Shown piece after piece: positions 43,538 through 52,263 of a DNA stretch of 64,000 bases. Origin of the DNA: Halothiobacillus sp. (GTDB lineage: Bacteria > Pseudomonadota > Gammaproteobacteria > Halothiobacillales > Halothiobacillaceae); the NCBI GenBank assembly GCA_024635755.1, contig JAGXIF010000024.1, forward strand, positions 30,222 to 94,221, written 5' to 3'. Positions within the stretch are counted from its first letter, which is position 1. Every line of letters begins with the position of its first letter. Below the pieces are notes generated by a model. The model saw only the letters and a program-made list of their open reading frames with translations. It had not been told where the DNA came from and ran no database searches. The position numbers and the translations under genes are program-made.

Positions 43538-44773
43538 ATGAGCAAATTGCTGGGCGTGGGCATTGCCACGCTGGACATCATCAACGAGCTCGATCACTAC
43601 CCCGACGAGGACAGTGAGCAGCGGGCACTGGCCCAACGGGTCGAGCTGGGCGGCAACATGGCCAACAGCCTGCGTGTGCTGCGTCAGTTCGGCCACCCCT
43701 GCGACTTTGCCGGTGTGCTCAGCGACGACCCGGACGGTCGCCGCATTGCCGACCTGCTCGACCGCTACGGCATCGAGACCCGCCACGCGCACACCGTCGA
43801 GCGGGGCCATGCACCGACGTCCTACATCACCCTCAACCGGTCCAGCGGTTCGCGCACCATCGTCCATTACCGCGATTTGCCCGAGTACGACCTGGGCGCC
43901 TTCATGGGCATCGACCTGGCAGCCTACGACTGGCTGCACCTCGAGGCACGCGCCTGCGACGAGACCGCCGCCATGCTCGCCCTGGCCCGTGCCCAGCTGG
44001 TCGATCAGCCAATCTCGCTGGAGGTGGAGAAGGAGCGCCCGCATCTAGACCAGCTCTGGAGCTTCCCGGACGTCATCTTCTTTTCCGCCGCCTTTGCCCG
44101 CGGCCGCGGCTTTGCCGACCCCGAGGCCTTTCTGACTCAAGCGCGCGAATGGGCCCCGCAGGCGCTCTTCGTGCTGGGCTGGGGCGCCGAAGGGGCCTGG
44201 CTCTCGCGTCCCGGCCAGGAAAGCCACGAGCACGTGCCGGCCCGGCCGATCACATCGGTGGTCGACAGCATCGGCGCCGGCGACACGCTGATCGCCGGAT
44301 TCATCCACGCCCGCTCCCGCGGACAGGGGGCCCTCGAGGCGCTGGAATACGCGGTGCGACTGGCCGAACGCAAGATCCAGCAGCCGGGCTTTGCCGGGCT
44401 GGGACCGGAGGATCCGGCCGAGGACCCGGACCTGCTCTGCCGGCTGGAAGACCTCGCCAACCGGGATGCGCTGGGGGTATCACCGCGCGGCGGAGGCCAC
44501 AATCCGGAGCCGCTGATCGTGGTCCGCGAGGGCGAGCGCGTTTGCGCCTATCGCAACATCTGCCCGCACAACGGATCACCGCTGTCTCGCGAGCCCCACG
44601 ACTTTCTTGAAGAGCAAGACGGACAACGGCGCCTGCGCTGCAACGTCCATCAGGCATACTTTCGCCTTGACGACGGCCTATGCATACAGGGACCCTGCGA
44701 AGGTCAACGTCTCGAACCGGTCGAAATCGAACGGGTCGGCAACCGCATCTACCTGGCCCGCCAGGCCTCTTGA
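43538..44773 (+). CDS. PfkB-family sugar kinase fused to a C-terminal Rieske [2Fe-2S] domain
   Basis: A 411-residue fusion in one uninterrupted frame. Residues 1-300 are a ribokinase/ketohexokinase-like PfkB kinase: substrate-binding VELGGNMANSL near 36-46 and the ATP/catalytic motif DSIGAGDTLIAGF with catalytic Asp249. Residues 310-411 are a Rieske-type ferredoxin domain with cluster ligands Cys342 and His344 (ICPHNGSPL) and Cys378 and His381 (LRCNVHQAYF), followed by the DGLCIQGPCEG pattern of NirD-like Rieske proteins. All key residues of both parts are present, so neither looks decayed. I know of no characterised enzyme with this combination. It may phosphorylate a sugar under redox control. 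A strong start lies 45 bases after the phosphoesterase gene. Confidence 0.85.
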   Translation: MSKLLGVGIATLDIINELDHYPDEDSEQRALAQRVELGGNMANSLRVLRQFGHPCDFAGVLSDDPDGRRIADLLDRYGIETRHAHTVERGHAPTSYITLNRSSGSRTIVHYRDLPEYDLGAFMGIDLAAYDWLHLEARACDETAAMLALARAQLVDQPISLEVEKERPHLDQLWSFPDVIFFSAAFARGRGFADPEAFLTQAREWAPQALFVLGWGAEGAWLSRPGQESHEHVPARPITSVVDSIGAGDTLIAGFIHARSRGQGALEALEYAVRLAERKIQQPGFAGLGPEDPAEDPDLLCRLEDLANRDALGVSPRGGGHNPEPLIVVREGERVCAYRNICPHNGSPLSREPHDFLEEQDGQRRLRCNVHQAYFRLDDGLCIQGPCEGQRLEPVEIERVGNRIYLARQAS

Positions 44774-44787
44774 CGGAATCTCCACGG

Positions 44788-46779
44788 ATGAAGGATATCC
44801 ACCACGACATCACCAGCTGGCTCGATGAGCTGCCCGACCCGTTGGTGGCGAGAAACGACGCGGGCGAACTGCGGCTGATGAACCAGGCCGCCCGCCGACT
44901 GGAGGCCTGCGGTGGGCTGGATGGGATGTTCGACGGGGCCGGCGACGGCCACGGCGGGGCCGGCTTGGTCCGTCATCCGTGCGACGAGCGCATCTTCCGG
45001 CGGCAGACGCTGGGGCAGCCGCCGCGCGAGTTGCACCTGCTGCGTGACGTGACCGAAGAGAAGGCGGCGGAGCGTGCCCTGACGGAAAACGAACAGCTCA
45101 TCCGCTCCATGATCGACACCTACCCCGACACCATCCTGGTCAAGGATGGCGAGGGACGCTGGCTACTGGCCAACCATGCGGGGCTGGAACTGTTCCGCCT
45201 GGACGGGCTGCCGTGGTGGGGCAAGACCGACGCGGATCTCGCCGAGCTGACCGAGCCGGTATTCCGCGACACCTTCTTCCATTGCCGCCAGTCCGACGAG
45301 CGGGCCTGGGCGAACGGGGACACCCACCGGGACACCGAGGCCGTCCCCCTGCCGGAAGGCGGCGAGCGACTTTTCGACACCATCAGGCGCCCCGTTTTCA
45401 CCGCCGACGGGGCGCGCAAGGCCTTGATCGTGATGACCCGCGATGTCACCGAACAACTGCGCACCCAGGCGCAGTTCGAGGACCTGGCCATTCACGACGA
45501 GCTGACCCATCTCTACAACCGCCGCTTCTTCCAGATCGAGGCGCAGCGCAGGCTCGACGAGTTGAGCCGCGAAGGCCGTCAGGCGGCCGTCATTGTCCTC
45601 GACATGAACCGGTTCCGGAGCATCAACGACGTCCACGGCCACGCAGAGGGCGACCGCGTGATCTGCCAGATGGCCGACCGACTGCGGGACCTGGGTAGCC
45701 AGCAGGACTGGCTGGTGGCGCGCATGAACGGTGACGAATTCGCCCTTCTGGCGGAGGATGTCGATCCCTCGGAAGACCTGGAGGTGCTGGGACGCGAGAT
45801 CCGCGAACTCACCCGCCGCTCGTTCGAGGTCGATGGCCTCAACCTGGTGATGACGGCCAGCGCCGGCATTGCTTACTGGCCACATCACAGCCGGCATGTC
45901 GCGCAGCTGCTCACTCAGGCGGACGCGGCAATGTTCGAGGCGAAGAAAAACGAACGCGAGCCGATCGCCGTATTCAATCCGCGCCTCTCCCAGCGGCAGG
46001 TGTGGCGCTCGGAGATGCTGGCCGCCCTGCGCGGGAGTCTCGACGAGAACCGTTTCCACCTCGTCTACCAGATCCAGCAGGATGCCCTTGGCCTGGCGGT
46101 GACCGGCGTGGAGGCGCTGCTGCGCTGGGAGGCCCCGACCGCCGAGCTTCAGTGCGGCCCCGCCGATTTCATCCCCTTCCTGGATCAGTCCGGCCTGATC
46201 GTCGAGGTCGGCGGCTGGGTAATGGCCGAGTCGGCCTGCCAGGCGGCCCGCTGGGGCCGGGACACCGGCCAGCCCGTCAGCGTGTCGGTGAACATTTCCA
46301 GCGTCCAGCTGCATGCCCCCGGCTTTCCCGACGAGGTCCGCCACGCGCTGGAAGTCTCGAGGTTGCCCCCGGAGCTGCTGGAACTGGAACTCACCGAGAC
46401 GGCTCTGGTCCATGACCCCGAGCAAGCCAGTACCGCCCTGGCCGAAATACGCGCGCTGGGCGTCAAGCTGGCGCTGGACGATTTCGGCACCGGCTATTCC
46501 TCGCTGAGCTACCTCAAGCGCTTTTCCTTCGACCGGCTCAAGATCGACCAGGGCTTCGTTCGCGACATCCTTTCCGACCGCAACGACCTGGAGATCGTCA
46601 AGGCGATCATTGCCATGGGCAACGCGCTGTCGCTGGAGATCATCGCCGAGGGCGTGGAAACCACCGACCAACGCGACCTGCTCGACTCGCTGGGCTGCCA
46701 TTCATTCCAGGGCTACCTGATCGGTCGACCCTCGCCGGCCGAGAGCATCCGCCCGCTTCTGGGCGTGCGGCTGCTCTGA
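44788..46779 (+). CDS. PAS-GGDEF-EAL protein, probable c-di-GMP phosphodiesterase
   Basis: A 663-residue cytoplasmic protein. An N-terminal PAS-like segment (about 8-90) and a second PAS (about 98-230, MIDTYPDTILVKDGEGRWLLAN) precede a GGDEF domain whose signature reads NGDEF (314-318), so cyclase activity is doubtful. The EAL domain keeps its catalytic set: EALLRW (442-446), VNISSVQL, ELTETAL, LDDFGTGYSSL, DRLKIDQGF and IAEGVETTDQ. It therefore probably degrades c-di-GMP, with the GGDEF domain perhaps sensing GTP. It follows the kinase-Rieske gene by 14 bases and precedes bolA. Confidence 0.9.
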   Translation: MKDIHHDITSWLDELPDPLVARNDAGELRLMNQAARRLEACGGLDGMFDGAGDGHGGAGLVRHPCDERIFRRQTLGQPPRELHLLRDVTEEKAAERALTENEQLIRSMIDTYPDTILVKDGEGRWLLANHAGLELFRLDGLPWWGKTDADLAELTEPVFRDTFFHCRQSDERAWANGDTHRDTEAVPLPEGGERLFDTIRRPVFTADGARKALIVMTRDVTEQLRTQAQFEDLAIHDELTHLYNRRFFQIEAQRRLDELSREGRQAAVIVLDMNRFRSINDVHGHAEGDRVICQMADRLRDLGSQQDWLVARMNGDEFALLAEDVDPSEDLEVLGREIRELTRRSFEVDGLNLVMTASAGIAYWPHHSRHVAQLLTQADAAMFEAKKNEREPIAVFNPRLSQRQVWRSEMLAALRGSLDENRFHLVYQIQQDALGLAVTGVEALLRWEAPTAELQCGPADFIPFLDQSGLIVEVGGWVMAESACQAARWGRDTGQPVSVSVNISSVQLHAPGFPDEVRHALEVSRLPPELLELELTETALVHDPEQASTALAEIRALGVKLALDDFGTGYSSLSYLKRFSFDRLKIDQGFVRDILSDRNDLEIVKAIIAMGNALSLEIIAEGVETTDQRDLLDSLGCHSFQGYLIGRPSPAESIRPLLGVRLL

Positions 46780-46814
46780 GCCGAATCCACATCCGCCACG
46801 AGGCAAAAAATCCC

Positions 46815-47123
46815 ATGAGCACACGCGCGCAATGGATCGAGGAGACGCTGCGAGCCGAACTCGCCCCGAGCCATCTCCAGATCATCGACGAGTCCGACCA
46901 GCACGCCGGCAACCGGGTCGAGAGCCACTTCCGCGTGGTAGTGGTCAGCGACCGCTTCGAAGGGCAGATGCTGATCAAGCGTCATCGCATGACCCAGGAC
47001 CCGCTCAAGCCGGCCTTCGAACAGGGCCTGCACGCGCTGGCACTGCATACCTATACCCCCGCGGAATGGACCGAGCGACCGGATGCGCCGGCCTCGCCCC
47101 CCTGCCTCGGCGGCGGCCACTGA
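46815..47123 (+). CDS. BolA family protein
   Basis: A 102-residue small protein of the BolA/IbaG fold. It has SHLQIIDESDQHAGN, the ESHFRVVVVSDRFEGQ strand-loop region and the conserved IKRHRM...DPL stretch with the helix-turn-helix-like His-Arg. BolA proteins partner with monothiol glutaredoxins in Fe-S handling and can act as regulators. The Pro/Gly-rich tail is variable. A terminator follows at 47143. The first-position ATG is supported by the family start, although the upstream ribosome site is modest. Confidence 0.88.
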   Translation: MSTRAQWIEETLRAELAPSHLQIIDESDQHAGNRVESHFRVVVVSDRFEGQMLIKRHRMTQDPLKPAFEQGLHALALHTYTPAEWTERPDAPASPPCLGGGH

Positions 47124-47142
47124 CGCCACCAACGAGGCGAAA

Positions 47143-47168
47143 CCCGAGTTTTTCACTCGGGCTTGTTT
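47143..47168 (+). terminator. Terminator after bolA
   Basis: CCCGAGT (47143-47149) and ACTCGGG (47155-47161) form a 7-bp stem with a T-rich loop, followed by CTTGTTT. It lies 20 bases after the bolA stop. Confidence 0.65.
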
Positions 47169-47231
47169 GCCGACGCTCCGACGCCATCTAGTCTTCCCGC
47201 CGACCGCCACGTCACCGCACGGCCCCGAACG

Positions 47232-47255
47232 GCCCCGCCAGTCGGGGCATTTTTG
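47232..47255 (+). terminator. Second terminator-like hairpin upstream of the decayed gene
   Basis: GCCCCG (47232-47237) and CGGGGC (47243-47248) form a stem with a CCAGT loop, followed by ATTTTTG. With the hairpin at 47143 it separates bolA from the outer-membrane pseudogene. Confidence 0.65.
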
Positions 47256-47353
47256 TGTGCGTGAACACCGCGGTAACCAATCGCTCGAACCCCGGGCGGC
47301 CGGCGGCACGGCCCGCCGGCATCCGTCTGCCCAGACCTATCCGGAGCTCCCCG

Positions 47354-47827
47354 ACGAAGACCCGCACCCTGCTTGCCGCCTCCCTGCTGTTTACCCCGAT
47401 CGCGACCCGGTGGCCATGACCGAGGAGACCGCCAATCGGGTCCGGGGCGAGTTCGAGAGCAACTACGCGCTGACCGAGCGCGACTACCTCTTCGGCGTGC
47501 TGCGGGGCAGCCACGACGAGTTCTCGGGCTACGACTACCAGGCGAGCGCATCGGCCGGCTACGGCCGCAAGCTGTGGGTATCCGACAACAGCTTCTGGGA
47601 CGCCGAGATCGGCCCGGGTGTGCGTGTCTCGCGGACCGACGACGTATGAGCGCAGGACGAACCTGATCGCCCGCGTCGCCAGCGGTTTCGAGTACCGCTT
47701 CTCCGACTTCGCCAAGTTCAACCAGGACGTGACCGTGCTGGCCGGCGAGGACAACACCGAGGTGCCGGTGGGCACGGAAAACACCGACACCTACACCTCG
47801 GTCAATCTCGTCTACAACTTCGAGTAA
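47354..47827 (+). pseudogene. Decayed DUF481 (YdiY-like) outer-membrane protein gene
   Basis: Fragments of a DUF481 beta-barrel protein lie in three frames. A signal-peptide frame KTRTLLAASLLFTPIA begins at 47357 directly after an ACG (47354-47356) that sits where an ATG is expected, eight bases past a CCGGAG ribosome site. It hits a stop soon after. A second frame reads MTEETANRVRGEFESNYAL then TERDYLFGVLRGS and FSGYDYQASASAGYGRKLW. A third (from about 47,650) reads RTNLIARVASGFEYRFSD and ends TDTYTSVNLVYNFE, the typical barrel C-terminus. The first half of the barrel and a block before the last strands are absent. At least two internal deletions, frameshifts and a lost start codon point to a non-functional gene. 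Confidence 0.75.
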
Positions 47828-47844
47828 CCACTCTGGACACGAAG

Positions 47845-47880
47845 AAGGCCCGGCGGGTGAAACCGACCGGGCCTTTCTCG
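47845..47880. terminator. Bidirectional terminator between the DUF481 remnant and ridA
   Basis: AAGGCCCGG (47845-47853) pairs with CCGGGCCTT (47867-47875), flanked by short T-rich sequence on the plus side and a matching AAG-rich side for the minus strand. It lies between convergent units. Confidence 0.75.
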
Positions 47881-47899
47881 TGTGGCAACCGCGGGGTAT

Positions 47900-48289
47900 T
47901 CAGCCGGGTAGCACCATCACCCCGTCGACCTCGACCTGGGCGCCCTTGGGGAGGGCCCGCACGCCCAGCGCGGCCCGGGCCGGGAACGGCTCGTCGAGGT
48001 ATTCCTTCATGATCGCGTTGACGGTCTCGAAGTGCGACAGGTCGGGCAGGTAGATCTGCAGCTTGACCATGTCCGCGAGCTCGCCGCCGGCGGCCCGGCA
48101 GACCGCGGAGAGGTTGTCGAACACGCGGCGGGTCTGGGCCTCGATACCGCCCTCGACCAGGGTCATGCTCGCCGGATCGAGGGCAATCTGCCCGGACAGG
48201 TAGACGGTGTCGCCCACCCGCACGGCCTGCGAGTAGGGACCGATCGCGGCCGGGGCGTCGTCGCTGTGGATGATTTCTCGTCGGCTCAT
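47900..48289 (-). CDS. ridA: RidA family reactive imine/enamine deaminase
   Basis: A 129-residue YjgF/YER057c/UK114 protein that hydrolyses 2-aminoacrylate and related enamines released by PLP enzymes. Conserved residues are seen in AIGPYSQAV (Tyr), [20 protein letters not shown], the catalytic-site Arg in [21 protein letters not shown] (Arg near 105) and the terminal Glu-containing EVDGVM. The trimeric fold needs no cofactor. It is the last gene of the gmk-rpoZ-spoT-ridA series, 34 bases after spoT, an arrangement found in many gammaproteobacteria. Confidence 0.93.
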   Translation of the reverse strand: MSRREIIHSDDAPAAIGPYSQAVRVGDTVYLSGQIALDPASMTLVEGGIEAQTRRVFDNLSAVCRAAGGELADMVKLQIYLPDLSHFETVNAIMKEYLDEPFPARAALGVRALPKGAQVEVDGVMVLPG

Positions 48290-48323
48290 GCTCGCTCCTG
48301 GGTCAGTCGTTGTTCGTCGCCGA

Positions 48324-50507
48324 TCAGTGGCGCGAGACGCGCACCACGTCGCGCAGCTGCTTGATCGAACGCATCACGCGCGCCAGGTGGGTCCGGTCGG
48401 TGACGCGCACGGTGATGTCGATGATGGTGAGATTGACATCGCGGTCGTCGAAGCGCACGTCGTCGATGTCCGAGCCGGCATCCGAAACCGCCGCGGCGAT
48501 CCGCGCCAGCCCCCCGCGGACGTTGTTCGCCTGGATGCTAATCTGCGACTGGTACTCGCCGGACGGCTGCTTCTCCCAGTCCACGGCCAGCCAGCGCTCG
48601 GGATGCTCGCCGGCATCGGCGGCGTTGGAGCATTCCTGGCGATGGACGACGATGCCGCGTCCGGTACTGAGGAAGCCGACTACCGAGTCGCCCGGCACCG
48701 GGTGGCAGCACTTGGCGAAGCTGACCACCAGCCCCTCGGTGCCGCTGATGATCACCGGGGCCTGCCGGCCTTCGCCCTCGCGCCGGATCTCGTCCGGGTC
48801 GAGCTTGCCAGCCTCGACCTTCAGCAGCCGCACGACCAGCGGGGCCATGCGGTTGCCCAGGCCGATCTCGCGCAGCAGGTCGTTGAAGCTCTCCTGGTGG
48901 TACTCGCGCAGGATCGAGTCGATGCGCTTCTCGTCAAGCTCATCGATGTCGCAGTCCTCGGCGACCATGGCCTTGGTGAGCAGGCGGTGACCCAGCCGGA
49001 TCGCCTCGGCGTCCTGCAGCTGCTTAAGGTGGGCCCGGATACTCGCCCGGGCGCGCGCGGTGACCACGAACGACAGCCAGCTGGGGTTGGGCACCGCACC
49101 CGGCGCGGTGATCACCTCGATGGTCTGCCCGCTCTCCAGCGGAGTCGACAGTGGGGCGAAGCGCCGGTCGATCTTGCAGGCGACGCAGGTATTACCCACA
49201 TCGGTGTGGATGGCGTAGGCGAAATCCACTGCCGTGGCCCGGCGCGGCAGCTCGATGATCTCGCCCATGGGCGTGAAGACGTAGACCTCGTCGGGAAACA
49301 GGTCGACCTTGACCGACTCGAGGAATTCCTGCGGGTTGCCCGCCTTCTGCTGTATCTCCAGCAGATCGCGCAGCCATTCGCGCGCCCGGGTCTGGGTGAC
49401 CGAGCCGCGGTCGCCCTGGGTCTTGTAGAGCCAGTGGGCGGCGATGCCGGACTCGGCAAACTGGTGCATCTCGTGGGTGCGGATCTGCACCTCCAGCGGG
49501 ATGCCGTGGGGGCCGAACAGGATCGTGTGCAACGACTGGTAACCGTTCGCCTTGGGGATGGCGATGTAGTCCTTGAAGCGCCCCGGCAGCGGCTTGTAGA
49601 GGTTGTGCACGATACCGAGCGCCCGGTAGCAGTCGTCGACCGTTTCCACGAGCACGCGCACAGCGAAGACGTCGAACACCTCCTTGAAGGACAGGTGCTT
49701 GCTCTGCATCTTACGGTAGATGGAGTAGGGCCGTTTCTCGCGGGCGAGCGAGTCGGCGTCCAGCTGCTCGTGGGCGAAGCGCTGCTCGAAGCGTTCCTGG
49801 ATGCCGGCGACAATCTCCTTGCGGTTGCCGCGTGCCCGGCGGACCGCCTCGCTGAGCACGCGGTGGCGCAAGGGGTATAGGGCGGCGAAACCCAGGTCCT
49901 CGAGCTCGTGGCGGATGGCGTTGAGGCCGAGGCGATTGGCGATTGGCGTGTAGATATCCAGCGTCTCGCGGGCGATGCGCCGACGCTTGTCGGGCCGCAT
50001 CACGCCCAGGGTGCGCATGTTGTGCAGGCGGTCGGCCAGCTTGATCAGGATGACGCGCACATCCTCGACCATGGCCATCATCATCTTGCGGAAGTTGGCC
50101 GCCTGCGCCTCGGCCTTGGACTTGAAGCGGATCTGGGCGAGCTTGGAGACCCCGTCGACCAGGTGCGCGACCTCCTCGCCGAACTCGGAGACGATCTCGT
50201 CGTGCGCGATGTCGGTGTCCTCGATGACATCGTGGAGGATGGCCGCGACCACCGTGGCCTCGTCCATTCGCAGGTCAGCGAGAATGTGCGCCACCGCGAT
50301 GGGATGGCTGATGTAGGGCTCACCGCTCTTGCGGGTCTGCCCGGCATGCGCCTGGGCACCGAATTCGAAGGCGGTGCGGATACGCGCGATATCCGCCGGA
50401 TCTAGGTACTCCGCCAGGTGGTGGGCCAGCGGGGCAAAGAAGACGTCAGTCAGGTGCGACCCGCCCGTCGCCCCGGTTGCTGGTGCCTCGATATGATCGG
50501 TCACCAT
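48324..50507 (-). CDS. spoT: Bifunctional (p)ppGpp synthetase/hydrolase SpoT
   Basis: A 727-residue RelA/SpoT homologue controlling the stringent response. Its order is HD hydrolase (HDVIEDT near residue 85, with [12 protein letters not shown]), synthetase ([17 protein letters not shown] near 300), TGS domain ([31 protein letters not shown]) and C-terminal ACT domain. Both catalytic motif sets look intact, as expected for SpoT rather than RelA. The ATG at 50507 has an AGGAGGGGG site. It follows rpoZ by 25 bases on the same strand and precedes ridA. Confidence 0.95.
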   Translation of the reverse strand: MVTDHIEAPATGATGGSHLTDVFFAPLAHHLAEYLDPADIARIRTAFEFGAQAHAGQTRKSGEPYISHPIAVAHILADLRMDEATVVAAILHDVIEDTDIAHDEIVSEFGEEVAHLVDGVSKLAQIRFKSKAEAQAANFRKMMMAMVEDVRVILIKLADRLHNMRTLGVMRPDKRRRIARETLDIYTPIANRLGLNAIRHELEDLGFAALYPLRHRVLSEAVRRARGNRKEIVAGIQERFEQRFAHEQLDADSLAREKRPYSIYRKMQSKHLSFKEVFDVFAVRVLVETVDDCYRALGIVHNLYKPLPGRFKDYIAIPKANGYQSLHTILFGPHGIPLEVQIRTHEMHQFAESGIAAHWLYKTQGDRGSVTQTRAREWLRDLLEIQQKAGNPQEFLESVKVDLFPDEVYVFTPMGEIIELPRRATAVDFAYAIHTDVGNTCVACKIDRRFAPLSTPLESGQTIEVITAPGAVPNPSWLSFVVTARARASIRAHLKQLQDAEAIRLGHRLLTKAMVAEDCDIDELDEKRIDSILREYHQESFNDLLREIGLGNRMAPLVVRLLKVEAGKLDPDEIRREGEGRQAPVIISGTEGLVVSFAKCCHPVPGDSVVGFLSTGRGIVVHRQECSNAADAGEHPERWLAVDWEKQPSGEYQSQISIQANNVRGGLARIAAAVSDAGSDIDDVRFDDRDVNLTIIDITVRVTDRTHLARVMRSIKQLRDVVRVSRH

Positions 50508-50532
50508 CCCCCTCCTGGCCCGGCGAGCCGAC

Positions 50533-50862
50533 TCAGGCCTCGTCGCTGCCTGCGGCCGGGGCCGCCGGGGTCCGCTCGGGGCTGCTTTCCTCAGCAAACT
50601 GGGCCAGTTCGGCACGGATCTCAGCCTCGGTGATCTCGGAGCGCGACAGCGAGACCTGGTTCTCGATCTCGTCGATCCGTGCCCGGTCGATCTTGCCTTC
50701 GCCCAGCTCTCGCAGGGCGATGACGACCGGCTTTTCCTTGCCCATCGGCACCAGCGGCTCGGCGCCGTGCTCGATCTGACGGGCGCGCTTCGCAGCGGTC
50801 AGCACCAGATCAAAGCGGTTGGGAATCTTTTTCAGGCAGTCTTCTACGGTAACGCGTGCCAT
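50533..50862 (-). CDS. rpoZ: RNA polymerase omega subunit
   Basis: A 109-residue small subunit that helps assemble RNA polymerase and forms one ppGpp site. The start MARVTVEDCLKKIPNRFDLV, AAKRARQI and EKPVVIALRELGEGKI are standard. The C-terminal tail is acidic and variable. It sits between gmk and spoT as in E. coli. A GTTCCCC spacer lies upstream and the ribosome site is moderate (GAGG). Confidence 0.95.
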   Translation of the reverse strand: MARVTVEDCLKKIPNRFDLVLTAAKRARQIEHGAEPLVPMGKEKPVVIALRELGEGKIDRARIDEIENQVSLSRSEITEAEIRAELAQFAEESSPERTPAAPAAGSDEA

Positions 50863-50891
50863 GGTTGGGGAACCTCGGTAAAACAGGGTGG

Positions 50892-50922
50892 ACGGCCCGG
50901 TCGTGAGAGACGACCGGGCCGT
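50892..50922 (-). terminator. Long hairpin between gmk and rpoZ
   Basis: ACGGCCCGGTCGT (50892-50904) and ACGACCGGGCCGT (50910-50922) form a perfect 13-bp stem with a 5-nt loop. On the minus strand a short T-run (TGTTTTA) follows only after about ten bases, so termination would be partial. It lies 68 bases after gmk and 29 bases before rpoZ, and could tune readthrough between them. Confidence 0.5.
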
Positions 50923-50990
50923 GGCTCGAATCGGGGTGTCCTCCGCTCGCTTTCCATCAAGAAAGGGCGGGAATATTCACTAGTTTACGG

Positions 50991-51623
50991 TCAGTCGGCC
51001 TCACCCAGCAAATCAGCTAACAGATCCGGGTGATGTGCCCGCTGCCGGTCCGCCTCCAGGCTGGCGGCGGCAAAGATGGCATCCAGGTCGTCCAGGGCCT
51101 GGGCGAAATCGTCGTTGATAACGAGATAGTCGTACCAATGGCACTCCTCCATCTCGCGACGCGCCTCGGCCAGACGGCGGGCGATCACCGCGTCGTCGTC
51201 CTGGGCGCGGTTGCGCAAGCGGGCCTCGAGCGCCGCGCTGCTGGGCGGCAGGATGAAGACGAAGATCGCCTCGGGAAACAGTTTCTTGACTTGGGCCGCC
51301 CCTTGCCAGTCGATCTCCAGGATCAGGTCATAGCCGCGGTCGAGCTCCTCGCTTATCGCCGCCTGGCTGGTGCCGTAATAGTTGTCGAAGACCTTGGCGT
51401 GCTCGATGAAGGCCTCTTGCTCGAGCATCATTTCGAACTGAGAGATGTCGACGAAATGGTAGTGCTCGCCATTGACCTCGCCGTCACGGCGCGGGCGCGT
51501 GGTGTGCGATACCGACAGGGCCAGGCCGGGACGGCGCTCGCGCAGGGCCTTGATCAGGCTGGTCTTTCCCGCCCCCGAAGGCGCCGAAATCACGAATAGC
51601 TGTCCACGCGGGGTTGCCGTCAT
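50991..51623 (-). CDS. gmk: Guanylate kinase
   Basis: A 210-residue nucleotide kinase converting GMP to GDP. The Walker A loop is APSGAGKTSL near residue 14, followed by SVSHTTRPRR and GEHYHFVD for GMP binding and DLILEIDWQGAAQVK. RNRAQDDDAVIARRL contains the lid. It is the upstream gene of the gmk-rpoZ-spoT-ridA series. A GGAGAGACA site precedes its ATG. Three 18-bp repeats lie just upstream of it, between it and the lipoprotein gene. Confidence 0.95.
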   Translation of the reverse strand: MTATPRGQLFVISAPSGAGKTSLIKALRERRPGLALSVSHTTRPRRDGEVNGEHYHFVDISQFEMMLEQEAFIEHAKVFDNYYGTSQAAISEELDRGYDLILEIDWQGAAQVKKLFPEAIFVFILPPSSAALEARLRNRAQDDDAVIARRLAEARREMEECHWYDYLVINDDFAQALDDLDAIFAAASLEADRQRAHHPDLLADLLGEAD

Positions 51624-51637
51624 TGTCTCTCCAATCC

Positions 51638-51690
51638 TGCTTCGATGTCCTGGCTTGCTTCGATGTCCTGGCTTGCTTCGATGTCCTGGG
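51638..51690. repeat. Three tandem copies of an 18-bp unit
   Basis: TGCTTCGATGTCCTGGCT occurs at 51638-51655 and 51656-51673, with a third copy differing only at its end (51674-51690). The array fills the 68-base gap between gmk and the lipoprotein gene and ends at the lipoprotein stop codon. It looks like a recent slippage expansion; no function is evident. Confidence 0.9.
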
Positions 51691-51691
51691 T

Positions 51692-52150
51692 TCAGCGGGT
51701 CACGCGGGTGGTGCCGTCACGTGCCTCGATGACGCGTACGCGCTCGCCGGGCTGGAAGGCGATGTCCGCCGCCTGCACCACGCTGATGGTCCGGCCGTTG
51801 TCCAGGCGCACCGTGATCTCGTAGCCCTGCTGGCGGGTGATGCCTTCCTCGGCCGCCGAGCCGGCCACGCCGCCCAGCAGCACCCCGCCGACCGTCGCCA
51901 GCGAGCGGCCGGTACCGCCACCGACCTGGCTGCCCAGAATGCCGCCCGTGATGGCGCCCGCGCCGGTGCCGATGGGGGTCTTGGTGCCCTCGATACGGAC
52001 CGAGCGCACATTCTGCACCGTGCCGTAGTATACCGTCTGCATCTGGCGGGCACTGTCGCGCGAATACGCATCGCTCGACAGACTGCTGGCGCAACCGGCC
52101 ATAAATGCGGTTCCGACAAGGACAAGGGCGAGATAAACAAGGCGTTTCAT
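51692..52150 (-). CDS. SlyB/Pcp-family outer-membrane lipoprotein (glycine-zipper)
   Basis: A 152-residue lipoprotein. The signal ends in lipobox MAGC with Cys20. The middle has a glycine-zipper region, GTGAGAITGGILGSQVGGG followed by GGVLLGGVAG, and a C-terminal beta domain with YEITVRLDNGRTISVVQ and GERVRVIE. These are features of SlyB/Pcp proteins, which in E. coli form rings around outer-membrane proteins under stress. The ATG at 52150 has a strong GGAGG site. It lies between xthA and gmk and is probably transcribed alone. Confidence 0.88.
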   Translation of the reverse strand: MKRLVYLALVLVGTAFMAGCASSLSSDAYSRDSARQMQTVYYGTVQNVRSVRIEGTKTPIGTGAGAITGGILGSQVGGGTGRSLATVGGVLLGGVAGSAAEEGITRQQGYEITVRLDNGRTISVVQAADIAFQPGERVRVIEARDGTTRVTR

Positions 52151-52263
52151 GGCAAACCTCCTGAAGGCGCGGCAATGGGGTGAAGTATAAGTCAGATTGG
52201 CGCCCGACCCGAGGGTTCCCCGGGCAACCGCAGAAGTATTGGGCCGCAGCCCAGCACTACCAC

